Assembly (NCBI GenBank): GCA_964016885.1
Contig: OZ024742.1
Span: 5,682,604 to 5,746,603, forward strand
Origin: Eledone cirrhosa
Taxonomy: Eukaryota; Mollusca; Cephalopoda; Octopoda; Eledonidae
Length of the DNA: 64,000 nucleotides
Direction: 5' to 3'
Positions 12,701 to 25,200 of the stretch are shown here, in pieces. The notes beneath the pieces are model-generated. The model had not been told where the DNA came from. It saw nothing but the letters and a program-made list of their open reading frames with translations, and did no database searches. Both the position numbers and the translations under genes were made by a program. Within the stretch, counting starts at the first letter, position 1. Each line of letters opens with the position of its first letter.

Positions 12701-15700
12701 ACTCCAGTGTGGTGTGTCAGTAACTCCAGTGTGGTGTGTCAGAAGCTCCAGTGTGTGGTGTATCAGTAACTCCAGTGTGGTATGTCAGTAGCTCCAGTGT
12801 GGTGTGTCAGTAACTCCAGTGTGGTGTGTCAGTAACTCCAGTGTGTGGTGTATCAGTAACTCCAGTGTGGTATGTCAGTAACTCCAGTGTGTGGTATGTC
12901 AGTAGCTCCAGTGTGGTGCGTCAGTAACTCCAGTGTGGTGTGTCAGTAACTCCAGTGTGTGGTATGTCAGTAGCTCCAGTGTGGTGTGTCAGTAACTCCA
13001 GTGTGGTGTGTCAGTAACTCCAGTGTGTGGTATGTCAGTAACTCCAGTGTGGTATGTCAGTAACTCCAGTGTGGTGTGTCAGTAACTCCAGTGTAGTATG
13101 TCAGTAACTCCAGTGTGGTATGTCAGTAGCTCCAGTGTGGTGTGTCAGAAGCTCCAGTGTGTGGTGTGTCAGAAGCTCCAGTGTGTGGTGTGTCAGTAAC
13201 TCCAGTGTGGTGTGTCAGTAGCTCCAGTGTGTGGAATGTCAGAAGCTCCAGTGTGTGGTGTATCAGTAACTTCAGTGTGGTGTGTCAGAAGCTCCAGTGT
13301 GGTGTGTCAGTAACTCCAGTGTGTGGAATGTCAGAAGCTCCAGTGTGTGGTGTGTCAGTAACTCCAGAGTGTGGAATGTCAGAAGCTCCAGTGTGTGGTG
13401 TGTCAGTAACTCCAGTGTGTGGAATGTCAGAAGCTCCAGTGTGTGGTGTGTCAGTAACTCCAGTGTGTGGAATGTCAGAAGCTCCAGTGTGTGGTGTGTC
13501 AGTAACTCCAGTGTGTGGAATGTCAGAAGCTCCAGTGTGTGGTGTGTCAGTAGCTCCAGTGTGTGGAATGTCAGAAGCTCCAGTGTGTGGTATGTCAGTA
13601 ACTCCAGTGTGGTGTGTCAGAAGCTCCAGTGTGTGGTATGTCAGTAACTCCAGTGTGGTGTGTCAGTAACTCCAGTGTGGTATGTCAGAAGCTCCAGTTT
13701 GTGGTGTGTCAGTAACTCCAGTGTGGAATGTCAGTAACTCCAGTGTGGTATGTCAGTAACTCCAGTGTGGTATGTCAGTAACTCCAGTGTGTGGTATGTC
13801 AGTAACTCCAGTGTGGTGTGTCAGTAACTCCAGTGTGGTATGTCAGTAGCTCCAGTGTGGTGTGTCAGTAACTCCAGTGTGGTGTGTCAGAAGCTCCAGT
13901 GTGTGGTGTGTCAGTAGCTCCAGTGTGGTATGTCAGTAACTCCAGTGTGGTGTGTCAGAAGCTCCAGTGTGGTATGTCAGTAGCTCCAGTGTGGTATGTC
14001 AGTAGCTCCAGTGTGTGGAATATCAGAAGCTCCATTGTGTGGTGTGACAGTAACTCCAGTGTGGTGTGTCAGAAGCTCCAGTGTGTGGTGTATCAGTAAC
14101 TCCAGTGTGGTGTGTCAGTAGCTCCAGTGTGTGGAATGTCAGAAGCTCCAGTGTGTGGTGTGTCAGTAGCTCCAGTGTGGTGTGTCAGAAGCTCCAGTGT
14201 GTGGTGTGTCAGTAGCTCCAGTGTGGTATGTCAGTAACTCCAGTGTGGTGTGTCAGTATCTCCAGTGTGTGGTGTGTCAGTAGCTCCAGTGTGGTGTGTC
14301 AGAAGCTCCAGTGTGTGGTGTGTCAGTAGCTCCAGTGTGGTGTGTCAGTAGCTCCAGTGAGTGGTGTGTCGGTAGCTCCAGTGTGGTGTGTCAGAAGCTC
14401 CAGTGTGTGGTGTGTCAGTAGCTCCAGTGTGGAATGTCAGTAACTCCAGTGTGGTGTGTCAGTAACTCCAGTGTGGTATGTCAGAAGCTCCAGTGTGTGG
14501 TGTGTCAGTAACTCCAGTGTGGTGTGTCAGAAGCTCCAGTGTGTGGTGTGTCAGAATCTCCAGTGTGTGGTATGTCAGTAGCTCCAGTGTGGTGTGTCAG
14601 TAACTCCAGTGTGGTGTGTCAGTAGCTCCAGTGTGGTGTGTCAGAAGCTCCAGTGTGTGGTGTGTCAGTAACTCCAGTGTGGTGTGTCAGAAGCTCCAGT
14701 GTGTAGTGTGTCAGTAACTCCAGTGTGGTATGTCAGTAGCTCCAGTGTGGTGTGTCAGAAGCTCCAGTGTGTGGTGTGTCAGTAACTCCAGTGTGGTATG
14801 TCAGAAGCTCCAGTGTGTGGTGTGTCAGTAACTCCAGTGTGGTATGTCAGAAGCTCCAGTGTGTGGTGTGTCAGTAACTCCAGTGTGGTGTGTCAGTAGC
14901 TCCAGTGTGTGGTGTGTCAGTAACTCCAGTGTGGTGTGTCAGAAGCTCCAGTGTGTGGTGTGTCAGTAGCTCCAGTGTGGTGTGTCAGAAGCTCCAGTGT
15001 GTGGTGTGTCAGTAACTGCAGTGTGGTGTGTCAGTAGCTCCAGTGTGTGGAATGTCAGAAGCTCCATTGTGTGGTGTGTCAGTAACTCAAGTGTGGTGTG
15101 TCAGTAGCTCCAGTGTGTGGAATGTCAGAAGCTCCAGTGTGGTATGTCAGAAGCTCCAGTGTGTAGTGTGTCAGAAGCTCCAGTGTGTGGTATGTCAGAA
15201 GCTCCAGTGTGGTGTGTCAGTAACTCCAGTGTGGTGTGTCAGTAACTCCAGTGTGGTGTGTCAGAAGCTCCAGTGTGTGGTGTATCAGTAACTCCAGTGT
15301 GGTATGTCAGTAGCTCCAGTGTGGTGTGTCAGTAACTCCAGTGTGGTGTGTCAGTAACTCCAGTGTGTGGTGTATCAGTAACTCCAGTGTGGTATGTCAG
15401 TAACTCCAGTGTGTGGTATGTCAGTAGCTCCAGTGTGGTGCGTCAGTAACTCCAGTGTGGTGTGTCAGTAACTCCAGTGTGTGGTATGTCAGTAGCTCCA
15501 GTGTGGTGTGTCAGTAACTCCAGTGTGGTGTGTCAGTAACTCCAGTGTGTGGTATGTCAGTAACTCCAGTGTGGTATGTCAGTAACTCCAGTGTGGTGTG
15601 TCAGTAACTCCAGTGTAGTATGTCAGTAACTCCAGTGTGGTATGTCAGTAGCTCCAGTGTGGTGTGTCAGAAGCTCCAGTGTGTGGTGTGTCAGAAGCTC

Positions 15701-17200
15701 CAGTGTGTGGTGTGTCAGTAACTCCAGTGTGGTGTGTCAGTAGCTCCAGTGTGTGGAATGTCAGAAGCTCCAGTGTGTGGTGTATCAGTAACTTCAGTGT
15801 GGTGTGTCAGAAGCTCCAGTGTGGTGTGTCAGTAACTCCAGTGTGTGGAATGTCAGAAGCTCCAGTGTGTGGTGTGTCAGTAACTCCAGAGTGTGGAATG
15901 TCAGAAGCTCCAGTGTGTGGTGTGTCAGTAACTCCAGTGTGTGGAATGTCAGAAGCTCCAGTGTGTGGTGTGTCAGTAACTCCAGTGTGTGGAATGTCAG
16001 AAGCTCCAGTGTGTGGTGTGTCAGTAACTCCAGTGTGTGGAATGTCAGAAGCTCCAGTGTGTGGTGTATCAGTAGCTGCAGTGTGTGGAATGTCAGAAGC
16101 TCCAGTGTGTGGTATGTCAGTAACTCCAGTGTGGTGTGTCAGAAGCTCCAGTGTGTGGTATGTCAGTAACTCCAGTGTGGTGTGTCAGTAACTCCAGTGT
16201 GGTATGTCAGAAGCTCCAGTTTGTGGTGTGTCAGTAACTCCAGTGTGGAATGTCAGTAACTCCAGTGTGGTATGTCAGTAACTCCAGTGTGGTATGTCAG
16301 TAACTCCAGTGTGTGGTATGTCAGTAACTCCAGTGTGGTGTGTCAGTAACTCCAGTGTGGTATGTCAGTAGCTCCAGTGTGGTGTGTCAGTAACTCCAGT
16401 GTGGTGTGTCAGAAGCTCCAGTGTGTGGTGTGTCAGTAGCTCCAGTGTGGTATGTCAATAACTCCAGTGTGGTGTGTCAGAAGCTCCAGTGTGGTATGTC
16501 AGTAGCTCCAGTGTGGTATGTCAGTAGCTCCAGTGTGTGGAATGTCAGAAGCTCCATTGTGTGGTGTGACAGTAACTCCAGTGTGGTGTGTCAGAAGCTC
16601 CAGTGTGTGGTGTATCAGTAACTCCAGTGTGGTGTGTCAGTAGCTCCAGTGTGTGGAATGTCAGAAGCTCCAGTGTGTGGTGTGTCAGTAGCTCCAGTGT
16701 GGTGTGTCAGAAGCTCCAGTGTGTGGTGTGTCAGTAGCTCCAGTGTGGTATGTCAGTAACTCCAGTGTGGTGTGTCAGTATCTCCAGTGTGTGGTGTGTC
16801 AGTAGCTCCAGTGTGGTGTGTCAGAAGCTCCAGTGTGTGGTGTGTCAGTAGCTCCAGTGTGGTGTGTCAGTAGCTCCAGTGTGTGGTGTGTCGGTAGCTC
16901 CAGTGTGGTGTGTCAGAAGCTCCAGTGTGTGGTGTGTCAGTAGCTCCAGTGTAGTATGTCAGTAACTCCAGTGTGGTGTGTCAGTAGCTCCAGTGTGTGG
17001 TGTCAGTAGCTCCAGTGTGGTGTGTCAGAAGCTCCAGTGTGTGGTGTGTCAGTAACTCCAGTGTGTGGTGTGTCAGTAACTCCAGTGTGGAATGTCAGTA
17101 ACTCCAGTGTGGTGTGTCAGTAACTCCAGTGTGGTATGTCAGAAGCTCCAGTGTGTGGTGTGTCAGTAACTCCAGTGTGGTGTGTCAGAAGCTCCAGTGT
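9710..17200 (+). repeat. 2,522-bp higher-order repeat, three tandem copies
   Basis: The same long variant pattern starts at 10620, 13142 and 15664, exactly 2,522 bp apart. A second marker lies at 12506 and 15028, also 2,522 bp apart. The pattern at 911 and 3433 shows the same spacing. Related anchors at 251, 2797, 6509, 9960, 12506 and 15028 are 2546, 3712, 3451, 2546 and 2522 bp apart, so the left domain is built from about six diverged copies of one long unit. The third copy differs at a few bases, for example near 16069-16080. Confidence 0.85.
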
Positions 17201-19259
17201 GTGGTGTGTCAGAATCTCCAGTGTGTGGTATGTCAGTAGCTCCAGTGTGGTGTGTCAGTAACTCCAGTGTGGTGTGTCAGTAGCTCCAGTGTGGTGTGTC
17301 AGAAGCTCCAGTGTGTGGTGTGTCAGTAACTCCAGTGTGGTGTGTCAGAAGCTCCAGTGTGTAGTGTGTCAGTAACTCCAGTGTGGTATGTCAGTAGCTC
17401 CAGTGTGGTGTGTCAGAAGCTCCAGTGTGTGGTGTGTCAGTAACTCCAGTGTGGTATGTCAGAAGCTCCAGTGTGTGGTGTGTCAGTAACTCCAGTGTGG
17501 TATGTCAGAAGCTCCAGTGTGTGGTGTGTCAGTAACTCCAGTGTGGTGTGTCAGTAGCTCCAGTGTGTGGTGTGTCAGTAACTCCAGTGTAGTGTGTCAG
17601 AAGCTCCAGTGTGTGGTGTGTCAGTAGCTCCAGTGTGGTGTGTCAGAAGCTCCAGTGTGTGGTGTGTCAGTAACTGCAGTGTGGTGTGTCAGTAGCTCCA
17701 GTGTGTGGTGTGTCAGTAACTCCAGTGTGGTATGTCAGAAGCTCCAGTGTGTGGTGTGTCAGTAACTCCAGTGTGGTATGTCAGAAGCTCCAGTGTGGTG
17801 TGTCAGTAACTCCAGTGTGGTGTGTCAGAAGCTCCAGTGTGTGGTGTGTCAGTAACTCCAGTGTGGTGTGTCAGTAGCTCCAGTGTGTGGTGTGTTAGTA
17901 ACTCCAGTGTAGTGTGTCAGTAGCTCCAGTGTGTGGTGTGTCAGTAACTCCAGTGTGGTGTGTTAGAAGCTCCAGTGTGTGGTGTGTCAGTAGCTCCAGT
18001 GTGGTGTGTCAGAAGCTCCAGTGTGTGGAATGTCAGTAACTCCAGTGTGGTGTGTAAGTAGCTCCAGTGTGTGGTGTCAGTAACTCCAGTGTGGTGTGTC
18101 AGAAGCTCCAGTGTGTGGTGTGTCAGTAACTCCAGTGTGGTATGTCAGAAGCTCCAGTGTGTGGAATGTCAGAAGCTCCAGTGTGTGGTGTGACAGTAAC
18201 TCCAGTGTGGTGTGTCAGAAGCTCCAGTGTGTGGTGTGTCAGAATCTCCAGTGTGTGGTATGTCAGTAGCTCCAGTGTGGTGTGTCAGTAACTCCAGTGT
18301 GGTGTGTCAGTAGCTCCAGTGTGGTGTGTCAGAAGCTCCAGTGTGTGGTGTGTCAGTAACTCCAGTGTGGTGTGTCAGAAGCTCCAGTGTGTAGTGTGTC
18401 AGTAACTCCAGTGTGGTATGTCAGTAGCTCCAGTGTGGTGTGTCAGAAGCTCCAGTGTGTGGTGTGTCAGTAACTCCAGTGTGGTATGTCAGAAGCTCCA
18501 GTGTGTGGTGTGTCAGTAACTCCAGTGTGGTATGTCAGAAGCTCCAGTGTGTGGTGTGTCAGTAACTCCAGTGTGGTGTGTCAGTAGCTCCAGTGTGTGG
18601 TGTGTCAGTAACTCCAGTGTAGTGTGTCAGAAGCTCCAGTGTGTGGTGTGTCAGTAGCTCCAGTGTGGTGTGTCAGAAGCTCCAGTGTGTGGTGTGTCAG
18701 TAACTGCAGTGTGGTGTGTCAGTAGCTCCAGTGTGTGGTGTGTCAGTAACTCCAGTGTGGTATGTCAGAAGCTCCAGTGTGTGGTGTGTCAGTAACTCCA
18801 GTGTGGTATGTCAGAAGCTCCAGTGTGGTGTGTCAGTAACTCCAGTGTGGTGTGTCAGAAGCTCCAGTGTGTGGTGTGTCAGTAACTCCAGTGTGGTGTG
18901 TCAGTAGCTCCAGTGTGTGGTGTGTTAGTAACTCCAGTGTAGTGTGTCAGTAGCTCCAGTGTGTGGTGTGTCAGTAACTCCAGTGTGGTGTGTTAGAAGC
19001 TCCAGTGTGTGGTGTGTCAGTAGCTCCAGTGTGGTGTGTCAGAAGCTCCAGTGTGTGGAATGTCAGTAACTCCAGTGTGGTGTGTAAGTAGCTCCAGTGT
19101 GTGGTGTCAGTAACTCCAGTGTGGTGTGTCAGAAGCTCCAGTGTGTGGTGTGTCAGTAACTCCAGTGTGGTATGTCAGAAGCTCCAGTGTGTGGAATGTC
19201 AGAAGCTCCAGTGTGTGGTGTGACAGTAACTCCAGTGTGGTGTGTCAGAAGCTCCAGTC
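17200..19259 (+). repeat. 1,030-bp tandem duplication
   Basis: Private variants recur at exactly 1,030 bp: the AGAATCTCCA unit at 17211 and 18241, the long variant string at 17686 and 18716, and the rare GTGTTAG and GTGTAAGTAG units. The copies cover about 17200-18229 and 18230-19259 and are almost identical, so the duplication is recent compared with divergence among single units. Confidence 0.85.
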
Positions 19260-22200
19260 TGTGGTGTGTCAGTAACTCCAGTGTGGTATGTCAGTAGCTC
19301 CAGTGTGGTGTGTCAGTAGCTCCAGTGTGGTCTGTCAGTAACTCCAGTGTTTGGTGTGTCAGTAGCTCCAGTGTGGTGTGTCAGAAGCTCCAGTATGTGG
19401 TGTGTCAGTAGCTCCAGTGTGGTGTGTCAGAAGCTCCAGTGTGTGTGGTGTGTCAGTAACTCCAGTGTGGTGTGTCAGAAGCTCCAGTGTGTGGTGTGTC
19501 AGTAACTCCAGTGTGGTATGTCAGAAGCTCCAGTGTGTGGTGTGTCAGTAACTCATGTGTGGTGTGTCAGAAGCTCCAGTGTGTGGTGTGTCAGTAACTC
19601 CAGTGTGGTATGTCAGTAGCTCCAGTGTGGTATGTCAGAAGCTCCAGTGTGTGGTGTGTCAGAAGCTCCAGTGTGTGGTGTGTCAGAAGCTCCAGTGTGT
19701 GGTGTGTCAGTAACTCCAGTGTGTGGTGTGTCAGTAGCTCCAGTGTGGTGTGTCAGAAGCTCCAGTGTGTGGTGTGTCAGTAACTCCAGTGTGGTATGTC
19801 AGAAGCTCCAGTGTGTGGTGTGTCATTAACTCCAGTGTGGTGTGTCAGTAACTCCAGTGTGTGGTGTGTCAGAAGCTCCAGTGTGTGGTGTGTCAGAAGC
19901 TCCAGTGTGGTGTGTCAGAAGCTCCAGTGTGTGGTGTGTCAGTAACTCCAGCGTGGTGTGTCAGAAGCTCCAGTGTGTGGAATGTCAGAAGCTCCAGTGT
20001 GGTATGTCAGAAGCTCCAGTGTGTGGAATGTCAGAAGCTACAGTGTGGTGTGTCAGAAGCTCCAGTGTGTGGTGTGTCAGTAACTCCAGTGTGGTATGTC
20101 AGTAGCTACAGTGTGGTGTGTCAGAAGCTCCAGTGTGTGGTGTGTCAGAAAACTCCAGTGTGTGGAATGTCAGAAGCTCCAGTGTGGTATGTCAGAAGCT
20201 CCAGTGTGTGGTGTGTCAGTAAGTCCAGTGTGGTATGTCAGTAGCTCCAGTGTGGTATGTCAGTAACTCCAGTGTGGTGTGTCAGTAGCTCCAGTGTGTG
20301 GTATGTCAGAAGCTCCAGTGTGTGGTATGTCAGAAGCTCCAGTGTGTGGTGTGTCAGTAGCTCCAGTGTGGTATGTCAGAAGCTCCAGTGTGTGGTGTGT
20401 CAGTAACTCCAGTGTGGTATGTCAGAAGCTCCAGTGTGTGGTGTGTCAGTAACTCCAGTGTGGTATGTCAGAAGCTCCAGTGTGTGGTGTGTCAGTAACT
20501 CCAGTGTGGTATGTCAGAAGCTCCAGTGTGTGGTATGACAGTAACTCCAGTGTGGTGTGTCAGAAGCTCCAGTGTGTGGTGTGTCAGTAACTCCAGTGTG
20601 GTTTGTCAGTAGCTCCAGTGTGTGGTGTGTCAGTAACTCCAGTGTGGTATGTCAGTAGCTCCAGTGTGGTGTGTCAGTAGCTCCAGTGTGTGGTGTGTCA
20701 GTAGCTCCAGTGTGGTATGTCAGAAGCTCCAGTGTGTGGTGTGTCAGTAACTCCAGTGTGGTGTGTCAGAAGCTGCAGTGTGTGGTGTGTCAGTAACTCC
20801 AGTGTGGTGTGTCAGAAGCTCCAGTGTGTGGTGTGTCAGTAACTCCAGTGTGGTGTGTCAGTAGCTCCAGTGTGTGGTGTGTCAGTAACTCCAGTGTGGT
20901 GTGTCAGTAACTCCAGTGTGGTGTGTCAGAAGCTCCAGTGTGTGGTGTGTCAGTAACTCCAGTGTGGTATGTCAGTAGCTCCAGTGTGGTGTGTCAGAAG
21001 CTCCAGTGTGTTGTGTTAGTAACTCCAGTGTGGTGTGTCAGAAGATCCAGTGTGTGGTGTGTCAGTAGCTCCAGTGTGGTATGTCAGTAGCTCCAGTGTG
21101 GTGTGTCAGAAGCTCCAGTGTGTGGTGTGTCAGTAACTCCAGTGTGGTGTGTCAGAAGCTCCAGTGTGTGGAATGTCAGAAGCTCCAGTGTGGTATGTCA
21201 GAAGCTCCAGTGTGTGGTATGTCAGAAGCTCCAGTGTGTGGTGTGTCAGTAACTCCAGTGTGGTATGTCAGTAGCTCCAGTGTGTGGTGTGTCAGTAACT
21301 CCAGTGTGGTGTGTCAGAAGCTCCAGTGTGTGGTGTGTCAGTAGCTCCAGTGTGGTATGTCAGTAACTCCAGTGTGGTGTGTCAGAAGCTCCAGTGTGTG
21401 GTGTGTCAGTAACTCTAGTCTGGTGTGTCAGTAGCTCCAGTGTGTGGAATGTCAGAAGCTCCAGTGTGGTATGTCAGAAGCTCCAGTGTGTGGAATGTCA
21501 GAAGCTCCAGTGTGGTGTGTCAGAAGCTCCAGTATGGTATGTCAGAAGCTCCAGTGTGTGGTATGTCAGAAGCTCCAGTGTGTGGTATGTCAGTCTCTCC
21601 AGAGTGTGGTATGTCAGTAGCTCCAGTGTGGTATGTCAGTAGCTCCAGTGTGTGGTATGTCAGTCTCTCCAGAGTGTGGTATGTCAGTAGCTCCAGTGTG
21701 GTATGTCAGAAGCTCCAGTGTGTGGTATGCCAGAAGCTCCATTGTGTGGTATGTCAGTCTCTCCAGAGTGTGGTATGTCAGTAGCTCCAGTGTGGTATGT
21801 CAGTAGCTCCAGTGTGTAGTATGTCAGAAGCTCCAGTGTGTGGTATGTCAGTAGCTCCAGTGTGTGGTATGTCAGTCTCTCCAGAGCGTGGTATGTCAGT
21901 ATCTCCAGTGTGGTATGTCAGTAGCTCCAGTGTGGTATGTCAGTATCTCCAGTGTTGTATGTCAGAAGCTCCAGTGTGTCGTATGTCAGAAGCTCCAGTG
22001 TGTGGTATGTCTGTCTCTCCAGAGTCTGGTATGTCAGTATCTCCAGTGTGGTATGTCAGTATCTCCAGTGTGGTATGTCAGTATCTCCAGTGTGGTATGT
22101 CAGTAGCTCCAGTGTGGTATGTCAGTAACTCCAGTGTGGTATGTCAGTAGATCCAGTGTGGTATGTCAGTATCTCCAGTGTGGTATGTCAGTATCTCCAG

Positions 22201-25200
22201 TGTGGTATGTCAGTAGCTCCAGTGTGGTATGTCAGTATCTCCAGTGTGGTATGTCAGTAGCTCCAGTGCGTGGTATGTCAGTAGCTCCAGTGTGGCATGT
22301 CAGACTCTCCAGAGTGTGGTATGTCAGTATCTCCAGTGTGGTATGTCAGTATCTCCAGTGTGGTATGTCAGACTCTCCAGAGTGTGGTATGTCAGTATCT
22401 CCAGTGTGGTATGTCAGTATCTCCAGTGTGGTATGTCAGTATCTCCAGTGTGGTATGTCAGACTCTCCAGAGTGTGGTATGTCAGTATCTCCAGTGTGGT
22501 ATGTCAGTAGCTCCAGTGTGGTATGTCAGTAGCTCCAGTGTGGTATGTCAGTATCTCCAGTGTGGTATGTCAGTAGCTCCAGTGTGGTATGTCAGAAGCT
22601 CCAGTGTGGTATGTCAGTAACTCCAGTGTGGTATGTCAGTATCTCCAGTGTGGTATGTCAGTAGCTCCAGTGTGTGGTATGTCAGAAGCTCCAGTGTGGT
22701 ATGTCAGTATCTCCAGTGTGTGGTATGTCAGAAGCTCCAGTGTGGTATGTCAGTAGCTCCAGTGTGGTATGTCAGTAGCTCCAGTGTGTTATGTCAGTAT
22801 CTCCAGTGTAGTATGTCAGTAGCTCCAGTGTGGTATGTCAGTAGCTCCAGTGTGGTATGTCAGTATCTCCAGTGTGGTATGTCAGTAGCTCCAGTGTGGT
22901 ATGTCAGTAGCTCCAGTGTGTGGTATGTCAGAAGCTCCAGTGTGGTATGTCAGTATCAACAGTGTGTGGTATGTCAGTATCTCCAGTGTGGTATGTCAGT
23001 ATCTCCAGTGTGGTATGTCAGAAGCTCCAGTGTGTGGTATGTCAGAAGCTCCAGTGTGTGGTATGTCAGTCTCTCCAGAGTGTGGTATGTCAGTATCTCC
23101 AGTGTGGTATGTCAGTATCTCCAGTGTGGTATGTCAGTATCTCCAGTGTGGTATGTCAGTAGCTCCAGTGTGTGGTATGTCAGAAGCTCCAGTGTGGTAT
23201 GTCAGTATCAACAGTGTGTGGTATGTCAGTATCTCCAGTGTGGTATGTCAGTAGCTCCAGTGTGTTATGTAAGTAGCTCCAGTGTGGTATGTCAGTAGCT
23301 CCAGTGTGTTATGTAAGTAGCTCCAGTGTGTTATGTCAGTATCTCCAGTGTGGTATGTCAGTATCTCCAGTGTGGTATGTCAGTAGCTCCAGTGTGGTAT
23401 GTCAGTATCTCCAGTGTGGTATGTCAGTATCTCCAGTGTGTGGTATGTCAGTATCTCCAGTGTGGTATGTCAGTAGCTCCAGTGTGGTATGTCAGTAGCT
23501 CCAGTGTGGTATGTCAGAAGCTCCAGTGTGGTATGTCAGTACCTCCAGTGTGGTATGTCAGTAGCTCCAGTGTGGTATGTCAGTACCTCCAGTGTGGTAT
23601 GTAAGCAGCTCCAGTGTGGTATGTCAGTATCTCCAGTGTGGTATGTCAGTAGCTCCAGTGTGGTATGTCAGAAGCTCCAGTGTGGCATGTCAGTATCTCC
23701 AGTGTGGTATGTCAGTAGCTCCAGTGTGGTATGTCAGAAGCTCCAGTGTGGCATGTCAGTATCTCCAGTGTGGTATGTCAGTAGCTCCAGTGTGGTATGT
23801 CAGTATCTCCAGTGTGGTATGTCAGTAGCTCCAGTGTGGTATGTCAGAAGCTCCAGTGTGGCATGTCAGTATCTCCAGTGTGGTATGTCAGTAGCTCCAG
23901 TGTGGTATGTCAGTATCTCCAGTGTGGTATGTCAGTAGCTCCAGTGTGTGGTATGTCAGTATCTCCAGTGTGGTATGTCAGTAGCTCCAGTGTGTGGTAT
24001 GTCAGTAGCTCCAGTGTGGTATGTCAGTATCTCCAGTGTGGTATGTCCGTATCTCCAGTGTGGTATGTCAGTATCTCCAGTGTGGTATGTCAGAAGCTCC
24101 AGTGTGGTATGTCAGTATCTCCAGTGTGTGGTATGTCAGTATCTCCAGTGTGGTATGTCAGTATCTCCAGTGTGGTATGTCAGTAGCTCCAGTGTGGTAT
24201 GTCAGTATCTTCAGTGTGGTATCTCAGTAGCTCCAGTGTGGTATGTCAGTATCTCCAGTGTGGTATGTCAGTAGCTCCAGTGTGGTATGTCAGTATCTCC
24301 AGTGTGGTATATCAGTAGCTCCAGTGTGGTATGTCAGTAGCTTCAGTGTGGTATGTCAGTATCTCCAGTGTGGTATCTCAGTAGCTCCAGTGTGGTATGT
24401 CAGTATCTCCAGTGTGGTATGTCAGAAGCTCCAGTGTGGTATGTCAGTAGCTCCAGTGTGGTATGTCAGTAGCTCCAGTGTTGTATGTCAGTATCTCCAG
24501 TGTGGTATGTCAGTAGCTCCAGTGTGGTATGTCAGTAGCTCCAGTGTGGTATGTCAGTAGCTCCAGTGTGGTATGTCAGTAGCTCCAGTGTTGTATGTCA
24601 GTAGCTTCAGTGTGGTATGTCAGTATCTCCAGTGTGGTATCTCAGTAGCTCCAGTGTGGTATGTCAGTATCTCCAGTGTGGTATGTCAGTAGCTCCAGTG
24701 TGGTATGTCAGTAGCTCCAGTGTGGTATGTCAGTAGCTCCAGTGTGGTATGTCAGTATCTCCAGTGTGGTATCTCAGTAGCTCCAGTGTGGTATGTCAGT
24801 ATCTCCAGTGTGGTATGTCAGTAGCTCCAGTGTGGTATGTCAGTAGCTACAGTGTGGTATGTCAGTAGCTCCAGTGTGGTATGTCACTATCTCCAGTGTG
24901 GTATGTCAGTATCTCCAGTGTGGTATGTCAGTAGCTCCAGTGTGTGGTATGTCAGAAGCTCCAGTGTGGTATGTCAGTATCTCCAGTGTGTGGTATGTCA
25001 GTATCTCCAGTGTGGTATGTCAGTAGCTCCAGTGTGGTATGTCAGTAGCTCCAGTGTGGTATGTCTGTAGCTCCAGTGTAGTATGTCAGTAGCTCCAGTG
25101 TGTTATGTCAGTAGTTCCAGTGTGGTATGTCAGTAGCTCCAGTGTGGTATGTCAGTAGCTCCAGTGTGGTATGTCAGTAGCTCCAGTGTGTGGTATGTCA

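Larger units (their letters stand above)
1..21500 (+). repeat. Left array domain (GTGTGTCAG-rich units)
   Basis: Units here mix GTGTGTCAG with GTATGTCAG and often carry the extra TG (24 bp). The variable triplet is mostly TAA, TAG or AAG, and TAT is rare. A characteristic sub-array alternates two 24-bp units, one with GGAATGTCAGAAG and one with GGTGTGTCAGTAA, making a 48-bp dimer repeated about five or six times. It appears near 1090-1340, 7370-7640, 10800-11060, 13320-13580 and 15840-16100. The boundary with the right domain is gradual over about 21.4-21.8 kb. Confidence 0.9.
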
